A stretch of 64,000 bases of DNA, from NCBI RefSeq assembly GCF_047495875.1, contig NC_092485.1, forward strand, positions 5,156,890 through 5,220,889. Direction: 5' to 3'. This DNA is from Pithys albifrons albifrons. Lineage: Eukaryota; Chordata; Aves; Passeriformes; Thamnophilidae. Numbering within the stretch: the stretch's first letter is position 1; every line of letters starts with the position of its first letter. Shown here one piece after another: positions 12,601-24,600 of this stretch. A program made the translations under genes and the position numbers. The notes below the pieces were generated by a model, which was given only the letters and a program-made list of their open reading frames with translations, ran no database searches and had not been told where the DNA came from.

Positions 12601-15600
12601 AGGAATGCAGAATTCCGAGAGCACGAGGACATCTGGCAGGAACCAGGAGTGAAGAAGAAACTGTGCAAGACAATCCAGCATTTGTGCTGAAACTCTGCCT
12701 ATCTGGCATAGTAAAAAGAGTGCAAATGTGGAGGACTAATGAGCATGAGAAGCAAGAAATCATTAACCAGTTGAAGATAGAATACTAATTAATAAGAAAA
12801 CCAGGTAACTTGTAGGCAACAAACACTAATTCCTTTGGGGTTTGTGTATATTTATATGTATAAATATTTCCTGTTTCACAGAATCACAGACTGTTCTGAG
12901 CTGGAAGGGACCCACGAGGATCATCGAGTCCAACTCTTAGTCAATGGCCCACCCAGGGGATTGAACCCCTGACCTTGGTGTTATTACAGCCAAGTTTTAA
13001 CCAAGTTAATCTCACATTTCTCTCTATTCTCTCTTTCCATAGTGTTTCTATGCATAAATATTGAAAAGTTTGGATGATTGCTGTGCATACAGGTGGAGTT
13101 ACCTCAGGCTGAACCAGGTGCTGTCAACTTTCCAACCCAACAACCAGGAGTTCATTCCCTGCTTTTCCATGACAGACAAACTCAAACTTCTCCCTGAAAT
13201 CCTCGTCGTGGGAGCCCCCAGAGCATTCCCAGCAGGACTTTGCCAAGCCCCTGGGAACGTACCTCCTTCAGGGGTGGGGAACTCCTTGAGCTCACTGCGG
13301 GGCCCATCTCCTCGGCCGTTGGTCACCACCATCTCCAGTTTGTAGTTGCTGAAAGGGAACAGCCGGGACACAATGCCCCGGTTTCTGTCTCCAGGAAAAC
13401 TCACATACTGCCGTTTCTTGGAGACCCACAGGTTCTTCAGCAAACTACTGTCTCTCCAGAAATAGGCCTTCAAGAAACATGCATGGCAAGTGAAGCTTTT
13501 CCCATGGAAATGCAAATTTTTATATATATATATATAAACAAAGAGCAGCACTTTGCCTTTCCAAAGAGCAGCTCAGAAGCTTTTTTAGAGCAATTAGTGA
13601 AGCTCCAGGTCCCACCAGGTCAGGGTGAGACCCGAGGAAGAGGCTGAGCAGGGGGTTAAGTGCTTACCAAAGGACACAGAGCAAAACCACTAAGCTCAGA
13701 CCTAGAGCTGCCTCTGGTTCCCAAGCATCAAACATCAAGTGATTCTCCCTTTCCACCCGGAGCACAAGGAAAGGTGGGACACATCCAGGCACAAAGGAAA
13801 GCCTGGATTTGGGAAGCCTCCCATTCAAAGCCCTGACTGCAAATCTTATTTCATGCAGAAATAAGATTCATTCAGAAAATAGACCAGAATAAGAGCAGAG
13901 GCAGAAAAATGAGAGCAGTGCCCAGAGGATTATTGGATTTGAGGTGTTTGCAAGACATGTGGTTTTGTCTGAAATGCTGATAGAAGGGCCCTGCTCAGAC
14001 TTTTGCCTGTTCTGAACAGGGCCCACCCTCTGTACATAAATATTAGTACTTTACCACAGCAGAAAGTATTAGATATTAACAGAAACCCCAAAGCACAGCA
14101 GGATCCAGACTGTCCTTAGTGGCCAGTTAGTACAACTCGCTGGGTTTAGGCTTTGCAAGGGTTGATGTCCATTAAAAGACGATGTAGGAACTTTGGGGAT
14201 GACACAACAACGACCTTGTTTGAGGTCACTCCCCCCAGAGCCACCTTCCTGCGGGGGTAGGACCCCCCAGCCCCACTCTGGGTGCACAAGGGCAGCCCTG
14301 TTTGCTTTGAGCACCCCAGATCCTGCAGGGAGACTCTGGGAAGGGCCATCCCAGCCCTGGGGCAGCAAACAGGAGATGTCCCAGTCCCATCCAGGCCCCA
14401 CAAAGGGCAAACCAACCCTTCCTTGCTGGTGCTGCTCCAGAACAGAGCTCAGCCCCTCTGCTCTGCACCCAGAGCAGCCAAAGTGTCCTGGTGGCCAGAG
14501 CAGAGTTTTCATCATCCCCATCTCTGGCAGCTCCTTCAGGGAATTTTAGAAGGTTAGATGTGTTACAGGTCAGTGCCCACGAGGTTTGGGGTTGCTCACT
14601 CTGTACTCCTTGAGCTGTCCCTGGATGGTGTCCAGGTGCACTCGTGTCCAGGTCAGAGCAATGGCTGTGCTGTTCAAAACTCTGATCCTGACGTCGGTGG
14701 GCGCAGCCTTGGGGTCTGGGTGGGCACGGACAGGGCAGAGAGGTCAGGGCAGAGAGGTCACTGGGTGGGCAGGGACAGGGCAGAGTGATTGGGTGGGCAG
14801 GGACAGGGCAGAGAGATCACTGGGTGAGCAGGGACAGGGCAGAGAGATCACTGGGTGGGGAGGGACAGGACAGAGTGTTTGGGTGGGCAGGGACAGGGCA
14901 GAGAGATTGGGTGAGCAGGGACAGGGCAGAGAGGTCACTGGGTGGGCAGGGACAGGGCAGAGAGATCACTGGGTGGGCAGGGACAGGGCAGAGAGATTGG
15001 GTGAGCAGGGACAGGGCAGAGAGGTCACTGGGTGGGCAGGGACAGGGCAGAGAGGTGACTGGGTGGGCATGGACAGGGCAGAGAGATCACTGGCTGGGCA
15101 TGGACAGGGCAGAGAGGTGACTGTGCCCTGCAGGACCTGGGGGTCAGCCAGAGGACACACAGACACCCCTCTGCCCTTGCCAGGGTGATGCAGGTGACAG
15201 CTCTGCCTCCTATGGGGAGGGAGAAGATTTAAATCCTATTTCACCCACTCAGCCATCATAAGGATGGTGTTTCACTCCTCCAAGCACTGTGATGCAGTTC
15301 CTACCAGGGCTTCCTGCTGCCAGGAAGGGTCTGGCTCCCCACCCTGTCCCAGGGAAGGGTCTGGCACATCCAGCCCCCTCCTGCCTCACCCAGCCACTGG
15401 CAGACCCCAGAGGTCCCAAACTCCCTTATTTCACAGCCATGGATCTGAATTTGATCCAGTTGTGTTTTACCTCCTGTTCCAGCTCACCTGCAGTGTGTAG
15501 AAATCTGCAGTTATTTGTGAAGTAACTCAGACATCACAGGGCAGAGACTATTTTATAAGGGATTTTTTTGTGTGTTTTTAACCTGTCCCAGCCCTCAGGT

Positions 15601-18600
15601 ACAGGCAGAACACGTTTGTGTCTGGGCTGTGCTACAAGAGCTTTGTCTCCCTGATTTAACACACATATGGAGGCTTATCCAGATCCCCCAAAAACTCTAA
15701 ATTATTACATAAATTTTTAAGAGAAACTAGAAAAAATATCCTTGTAGTGCACAGAGATGGCAGAGCCATGAGCTTGCAGAGCTTTCCCAGTAACAACCTC
15801 TCAGCTGGACCCAGCTTTGCTCCAGCTCTTTCCCTGATTCCCACCTTTTCTACCCATTTTCCTTCCCCTTGCCCTGTTTCTCCAGGAGATGCCCAGCTGG
15901 AGGATGTGTTGTCTGTGCCATCCCAGCCCCAAAATTGCAGCTTTGCTTCAAATTTCTGTGCCCTGTTTGTGCCCCTTCAAGCCTGGATTTGTGGGTTCTC
16001 ACCTGGTTTATCCACCTTCCTGCCTGGTAATCCTGAAGTCACACACAAAGGGACCCCAAACCACAAACTAATATATTTCTATAAAAACAAAGCAGTTGGC
16101 AGCAAACCACGTTCTCCCAACAGGAGAAGGATAATGGGAGCTGAGGGCCTCAGATGCTGCAAGCACAGGAGGTGATTCCCAGCAGCCCAGGAAAAGGTGA
16201 AAAGAGAATTCAACAATCTGGTTGCTGCTCTGTGTGACCAAGGCAGAGCTTTAAAGGATGATAAGCTGAGCCAAAACAGGAGCCCAAGCTGGGGCTTAGC
16301 TGAGGCTTTATCAGAGAGGCACAAGAATCCAGTGCAGGGTGAACTAAGGACCTTTTGGCCATTCATAAAACCTCTGATCTGAGATGAACTTGGTGCTCTG
16401 CAGATGTCGGGGCAGAAAATTCAATGCCACTGATTGGAACAGAGCCAGAGTCCATCTGAAGTGAAATCCTGCAGGTTTCCCCACTCCAGAGTCCATCTGA
16501 AGTGAAATCCTGCAGGTTTCCCCACTCCAGAGTCCATCTGAAGTGAAATCCTGCAGGTTTCCCCACTCCAGAGTCCATCTGAAGTGAAACCCTGCAGTTT
16601 CCCCACTCCAGAGTCCATCTGAAGTGAAACCCTGCAGGTTTCCCCACTCCATGTGCTGTTGGGGTATCACAGAGGGCGAGGGACAGGGTGGGTCACTTGG
16701 GTCACACTGGCAGAGCCCAGAACAGCATCGAGGCCAAACCTTCCCTCCAGTCATGGAATGGTTTGGGTTGGGAGGGACCCTGAAGCTCATCCTGTCCCAC
16801 CCCCTGTCATGGGCAGGGCCACCTTCCACAAGCCCGGGTTGCTCCAAGCCCTGTCCAACCTGGAACTGGATTTTTGTGCCAAATCAAGCTCTGCCCATGC
16901 CCTGGGCACTGCCCCAGGTGGAATCCTGCCCTGGGCACTCACAGCCCTGGTACTCACAGTCCTCCCCAGAGTAGCCAATGTAGGTGTCGGGCTCGGGGGC
17001 TCTGCCAAAGTCGTTCTCTGCCTGCACCTTGATCTCGTAGGGGACGTAGATGGGCGTGTTCCACACCACGTGCCGCGGTGCCTTCACCGTCTCGTTGTGC
17101 CAACTGCCCCGGGGGTCGCGGCGCCGCCAGCGCACGATGTACCTCAGGTTGGGCCCGTAGGCTTGGGTGGCGTTCAGGGGCTTCAGGGACCGAAACAGAG
17201 AGAGACAGTGAGAGCAGGGAGAAAAAACAACTGCGCTTCTCTCCAAGGGGCTCCAAAAGGTCCCGCTCAGCCGCCGGGTCTCATCTCATGTTCAGGCAGC
17301 AAATCTCAAAGGAGGTCAGGACTTGTGTTCCCAGGGAGAGACAGACCTGCTTCTTGTCCTCTGGAGCCAAGGCAGGACCAAGAACTCCCAGAATCCTAAA
17401 ATCCTGGAATGGCTGGTGCTGGAAGGGACCTTAAAACTGATCTTGTTCCAACCCTCTGCCATCGGCAGGGACACCTTCCACTAGCCCAGGTTGCTTAAAT
17501 ATATTATATTATTTTATATTATATATAATAAATCAAATATGTACATCATTTAGACTGCACACAATGTATATTCCACATGTATTCTCCTTGCATTCCAGTC
17601 TACATTCCCACTGCAGTTTCAGCCCTCCTGGCAGCTCGTGCCTTATTTGTGGATGACACCTGCTGGTACAAACAGAAAGCAAGAGCTGCTCTGCAAACCC
17701 TCCACACCACGTAAGGAGCCCATCCCTGTGATGACCCTTCCTGACTTCTGTTATCCAACACTTTTTATTTGATTTACATCACTGCAAATTTGGGGTTTTA
17801 ATCACAAACCTCTTCTAGGCACTAACATTGGCCTCTCATGTATCTTCTGCTTTTTATTTCATCAGAAAATGGCCTGGGTTGGGAAGGAACTTAAATATCA
17901 TCTGTTCCCACCCCCTGCCATGGGCAGGGACACCTCCCACCAGCCCAGGGTGCTCCAAGCCCTTTCCAAACTGGCCTTGGACACCTCCAGGAATGGGGCA
18001 GCCACAGCTTCTCTGGGCACCTGTGCCAGGGCCTGCCCACCCTCCCAGCCAAGAATTCCCTCCCACTATCCCATTCAACCTGCCCTCTGGGAACCCTTTC
18101 CCTTGTCCTGCCACTCCAGGTCCAAAAGGCCTCAGAGAAGAACTCACCGTCCAGGTGATCTCCATGTTGTTTTTCTGGGTCCCTGCACCTTGAACTCCCG
18201 TTGGGTTGATTTCAGGGCCTGAAATTCACATTGTCAAAATAAAATAGGTATTTTATAATGTTGAAAATGACCCTCTGAGTGGTTAAAAACCCTTTCTCCG
18301 TGCAAGCCAGAAGTACTTCCGAGACAGAAGTTAATGGCCTGATTTTTCCAGAAGTTCCCATTCAGGTTAATGGAACATGAGACTCTCAGCACTCTTGAAA
18401 ACCAGGCCATTTATTTAGGAGGCTCTTTTTTTTTTCCCCAAATGTCCTAAATCTTTGAAAGGCAGCCATTGAGAAGCTGCCCCAGGAGTCGAGTCTGCCA
18501 CTCAGAGCCCTGAACCACGACCAGCAATGTTGGGAGCCAACACTAGATGCCAGCAGATGCTGCAGAAATCTCTGGGCAATGGGTAAATGAAGAAGTGCAG

Positions 18601-21600
18601 CAGAACTCCTGAGCTTCCTGTGAATGCCCTACGTGAGTTTTCCCGAGGATTCTCCAGCAAACAAAGCACTGGGCAGAAAAACTGAAGACCTGAGTCCTGG
18701 ATGTGGATTGGAGCCTGTTTCCTTCTGCATCACAGACGGGTTTGGGTTGAAGGGACCTTAAAGGCCATTCAGTGCCCCCCCTGCCATGGGCAGGGACACC
18801 TCCCACCAGCCCAGGTTGCTCCAAGCCCTGTCCAGCCTGGCCTTGGACACTTCCAGGGATGGGGCAGCCACAGCTTTTGGTCAGCTTTGAAAGTGGACGA
18901 TGAATGGCAATTTGGGGACAAAGTGCCTTTTACTAGTGGTTGGTTTGCACTTGAGCCTAATTTTCCAACAGACTCCTGAGCTTCCTGTGGTCAGAAAGGA
19001 TGAAAAACTTTCTTTAGAAAGCTCCTCTTGTGAAACCAGAGTTTTCCTTCCAACAGATTCTCCTGGAGCGACCTTGGCACGACTCTTTCCGTTGGAGTTT
19101 TGCTGCTTTGCAGTTCATCAGCCACAGGCTCGGGGGGTTGATACAGAAAATCACCCTCCAGCTCATTCCCTCAACTGTGTGTCACAGACTCAACCAGGTT
19201 GGGAAAGACCTCCGAGATCATCAAGTCCAACCTTCTGACCCACCTTGTCAAACAGACCAGGGCACTCAGTGCCACATCCAGTCCCTTCTTGGACTCCTCC
19301 AGGGATGGCGACTCCCCCACCTCCCTGGGCAGCCCCTTCCAATGCCCAGTCCCTGTCTCTGTAAAGAAACTGTCCCTAATGAGTAACCTAAACCTGTTTC
19401 TGGGGTCACACACCACGAGGGCAGGGCGAGGGGGGTGCCAGGGTGTACTCACGTGCCCCGTTGGTCTGGTAGCGCTCAGAGGGCACGCTGGGCGAGCTGC
19501 TGCCCACGTCGTTCACCGCAATCACCCGGAACTGGTAGTTGACATAAGGAGAGAGGCTGAGCACGGCCGAGTTGACGCTCCCCGGGTACCTGGAGTGGTC
19601 GTGCCATATTCCTGGCTGCAGACGGTCCTCCTCGAACTGCACGATGTAGTCTGGGGGAGAGGGCGCTGGGTGAAGGGGTGGGCTCGCAGGGGGATCCCCT
19701 CCCTGGGCAGGGGGTGGGTGGTGCTGAGGCCACACCTGTGATGGGGCTGTTGTTGTCATCGCCAGGGATCCAGGTGAGCTTCACACTGCGCTCCTCCAGG
19801 TCCGACAGCTCCAGGTCCCGCGGCCGGTCCGGCCGTTCTGTTGGCCGAGGAATGACACAAATTGGGCTGGGATTGTCCCAGGAGCTGAGAGTCCCAGTCC
19901 CCATCGCTGCTCCCTGGCTGTCTGCACCCCACCCCTGGCAGGGCAAGGGCTCTGGGGCACAATCCATGCCCTGCAGCTCCTGGTGGACCTGTGCTAATTG
20001 TCCTTGGAACCCTCCCTGTCCCTCAGCACTGGTGGGGGCAGCACCAGTAGGGGCTCAGCATGGGGACATCTGGCCTGACACTGTGCAAAGAAATAGGATA
20101 GAAAGGGCATAAAACCTCAGTGGAAACACAGACTTGTTGGAAATTCCCTGGACACAATTCTGGTGTCTTTGTCTGCTCACAAGAACCACTTTGTGCAATA
20201 ACAGGAATAAATTGTTTCCAGGTAAAGGTCAGGGGATTCAACAGGATTTTTTCCTCCCATCAGGGCTCATAGTATTCAGGTAGAGGTGAAGTGATTCTTG
20301 CACTCAGGAATTGGCAGTTTGGGACAGAAAATGTTGTGGCACAGAATCTTTCTACCCACGGCCATCTGGCTGGGTTTTGAAGGACAACTTGGAGAGGACT
20401 TGGAAGCATCAGCTCCCAGGTTTTTCAGCTGCTGGACTTCTCTGCTGGTGTTACTGGTGAGGCAAACCAAAATCAACTCAGCAAATCAAACAAAGGCAAG
20501 AAATTAGTGCTGATTACCTTTGGGTAACTCTGTGGTACGGTTAGCAGAGAGGGCTGCAAGGTAAGACAGTGGTTGTTAACAGGGTTAGTTCAGTCATTAG
20601 GCTTGGGGGGGCCAAAGGAGCACCTGGCAAATACAAAGTTACACACACACAGTTACAGATTTGGGAAGGAATCGATCCTGTCTGGGGAGCAGAGCAGGCA
20701 CATCCTTCCCCCAGAGACCTCCAGCTCTGATCATGGTTGGAACACACAGCCAAGGGGAACATCAACCTGATATGGAGTTAATGAGGTATTACAGGGAGAG
20801 GAAAGGATATAAATCAAGCCCAGTGGAATTATTATTAGGGATCTGGGATTCATGGTGCACTCCAGCTGGTGGAGGGTATTGTGGTGGCACTGCCAGGAGT
20901 CTGAGGTGACCAAGGGCAGGGGATGATAAATCTGTGTTTTCCAGGGAAATCTCACAGTGAGCACAAGTGGGGAATGGGCTTGGCCTGTCCCTCCCTGTGC
21001 TGCAGAGGGACACGCAGGGCTGGGGGCAGATGGGTCACCCCCAGAGTTGCTCAGTACCCCAACACCCCCTTCATTCACTGCCAAATTTAGGACTGTTCTT
21101 CCACAGGGGGATATTTTTGGATGTATGTAATAACTACTTCTATTTTTTTGCTCTCAAACACAAGTTTTTTTTGACTCCAATTCAGCGCCTGTGCCTGAGA
21201 TGAGGCAGCGCGTCCTTGCCGAGTCCTGCAAGGGAACAACTGCTCTGCCAGCACCTCCCTGGGCAGCCAGGGGACAATGTGGTGGGCAAGACCCTTCAGC
21301 CTGACCTTGAGGTGGGTCCAGCCCTGAGGTGTGGGTGGGGGCAGCTTTACCAAGCACAGTGAGATAGGCCTTGGCAGAGTCCTTGTCCAGCTCGGTGCTG
21401 GCCACACATGTGTAGTCCCCTTGGTCCCTCTCAGCCACGCCAAATATCGTCAGCCCATCATCTTCCTTCTTCATCCTTCAAGAAAACCATAATCACACAA
21501 CTGCTCCAGGCAGCAGGATGGGGGCTGACAGTTCCCTGCCAAAACACAGCTCAAGGCCCAGCCAGAAGAGGAGAAAGTCTCTGGTCTGAAGATTTTATCA

Positions 21601-24600
21601 GCTCAGGATGTGTTGAGTTATTCTGGGAAACCTCATTTCCTAAGGAATCAGCAGGTGTGCCCTGCTGTGTGTCTGGGGGATAATCACACATTGAGGGGAA
21701 CAGCCAAGCTCAGGCTCCTGCCCTGGGATCAGATCTCACTTCTCCAGAAGGGAGTCAGCGATGGAAAGGAAATTAAAGCTGCACCAGTCACAGCAGATAA
21801 ACATTCATTTGGAGGCAGGTTGTTATTAACTCACTCATTTTATCAAGATGTCCTGAAACATCTCTAAATAAAACCCACAGCAAAGTCCTGATTTACTGAT
21901 AGATCAATTGCTAAGCCGTGTCTGTTGGAAGGGGCCAGTAAATTAAAGGTGGCAAGAACATCAAACCTGCCTAGATGGCAACTGGGTATTTACCCCTGTT
22001 ATCCCTGAAAGGTTCTGTGACAAGCCCAGCAATCCTGGGAGGGAAGATGCAGGGAAATGGCAGGCACAGACCTGTTCCCCAGGTACAGGGGGGCATCGTC
22101 CTTGAGCCAGGTGACCGTGAGCCGCAGCGTGGGGTCGTGCCTGACGCGGCAGTGCAGCCGGGGCACCGTCCCCCTCTTCACCACCTGGTCCTCGGGCCCC
22201 CTCACGATCCTGGTGGGGTCTGGGGGGGCAGCAAGGCAGGGTTAGACCCCAAAGTCCTGGCTCTTGGCTCAGGAGCTCAGTGCAGGTTGGTGTTACTTGG
22301 AAAGGACACACACATGTTGTGTCTGTCCAGACTGATGGATGAATGTTCTATGATAAAACTCAATTAATTTTACAAGCCATTAATTCATGATGAACCTTTA
22401 AACCCCCCCCCCCAGCTTTCTAAGTCAGCAATCAGATCTGCTGAACAGGCCCTGGCAGAAACAATGCAGAAAATGTTTTCTTGTCCTCAGTTAACCCTGA
22501 GGAACACTTTGTTTTTCTGCTTGCACTGCTGATGGCATCTCCCAGCCCCAAACCCACACCAAGCCCTTCTGCAGCTCCAGCAAATCCACAGCCTTGGGGT
22601 TTTCCAGCATTAAAAGGGAATTTGTGCCATTTTCAGGATTGCAGCTCAGTCACAGTGCCTGTCCTGCTGACACACTGGAGAGCAAACCCAACTCCCCTGG
22701 ACTAAAAGTTTCAGAGGATCCAAGAGACCCTTCTGACCCAGAGCCCTTCATGCCCCTACCTTTGACCTCCAGGCGAACCTGGGCCTCTGCCTTGCCCAGG
22801 ATGTTGGTGGCCACACAGGTGTAGATTCCCTGGTCCTCCTTGCGAGCCATGAGCATCTCCAAGCTCCCGTTCTCGTAGGCCTTGTAGTTGCCTCCATCCA
22901 GCGTGTTCCCCTGGCCGTTCTTGAACCTCACAACACCACAGAGTGCTGATGTAAGGGAAGAAAGAGCAGGACCCCCTCCCTTCCCAGCCCTCAGCCTGGC
23001 AGGGGATGTGCTGCAGCTCTTACCAGCGCAGGGTGGGGATGGGGGAGCCGAAGAAGGGGCAGTCGAGTCGTGTCCTGTTGTTCTGGATCACCCTGATGAG
23101 CTGGTTCCGAGGGGCCAAGAGCCGTGGGGGCACATCTGCAAACAGCACAAAGCACAGCCATGGAGAGGGAAAAGAAACCAATCTCTGGGTTCTGCTGCTC
23201 CTTCCCAGGCCTTCCATCCCTCTTCAGGTCTCTTTTGTCCACTGGCACTTTCAAAACCCAGTGGAGCTTCTCCAGTCCCTCTCCTCTCCCCTTCCAGCCT
23301 GGCTGGAAGGGACTTAGGACTTCTTAGGACTCCCTCAGCCTTGCTTGGCTTGGCAGGTCCAGGGCAATGGATTTCTGGTCCAAAGCCCAGTTGCAGAGGT
23401 CAGGACCCTTTGTGGAGTAGCAAATGACAAAGAGGAAAGCCAATGGAGAACTTCTTCAGGGAAAGGGGGGCTTATAAAAGAGGGAGAACAACTATTTACG
23501 TGGGCAGATGGTGAGAGGACAAGGGGGAATCTTGGAGGTCTTTCCCAACCCAAATGATTCCATGATTATATGAATGGTTTCAAACTTCTAGAGGAGAGAT
23601 TTAGATTAGATATTAGGAGGGAATCATTCTCAGTGAGGGTGATGAGGCCCAGATTGCCCAGAGAAGCTGTGGCTGCCCCATCCCTGGAAGAATCCAAAGC
23701 CAGGTTGGATAAACTTGGAGCAACTGATCTGGTGAGTGTCATCCCTGCCCATGGCAGGAGCGGTGGAGCTCCCTGATCTCTGAGGTCCCCTCCAAGCCCC
23801 CCCAGTGCTGATGCCCTGCCAGGTGTGCTGAGGGGCTGTCCCCCCCGGGGCTCACCCAGCACGCTGACGAAGGCGTTGGCCAGCAGGTAGCCGTGCTCGT
23901 TGGAGGCGTTGCACTGGTAGACGGCGCTGCTGCCGATCTGCGTGTCCCGGAACACGATGGTGTCTCCGGCCACCTCCCGGCTCGGGTTGGGGGCAGAGGC
24001 TGCCAGAACAGAGACAGCACTCCTCAAACTCCATGCCAAGCTCAAGTTCACCCCCCAGTATCATCACACATCTTTGCAGCTGGGCCCGGGGAAAAGCAGG
24101 GGATGGCACGTGAGCTCCTCAGCCCCTGGTTCGACTGGCACCGTCTCAGACACTGCCCTAAACCCGCAGTGAAGACCCTAAACCAGCAGAGACAACCCCA
24201 AACTATCAGCAAAGACCCTAAACCAGCAGTGAAGACTAAACTAGCAGAAATAACCCCAAACTAGCAGTAGAGCCTAAACTAGCAGAAAGTGCCCTAAAGC
24301 AGTAAAGACTCTAAACTATCAGAAACAACCCCAAACTGGCAGAAACAACCCCAAACTAGCAGAAACAACCCCAAACTATCAGAAACAACCCCAAACTGGC
24401 AGACACAACACGAAACTAGCAGTAAAGACCCTAAACCAGCAGAAACAACCCGAAACTAGCAGTAAAGACTCTAAACCAGCAGAAACAACCCCAAACTAGC
24501 AGTAAAGACCCTAAACCAGCAGAAACAACCCCAAACTAACAGTAACACCCCTAAGGAACAGAAACAGCCCTAAACCAGCAGTAAAGCCACAGGTGTGATG

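Noticed and set aside
24160..24590. CRISPR-like array (regular short repeats)
   Set aside because: Units are contiguous tandem repeats without unique spacers, in a vertebrate intron.
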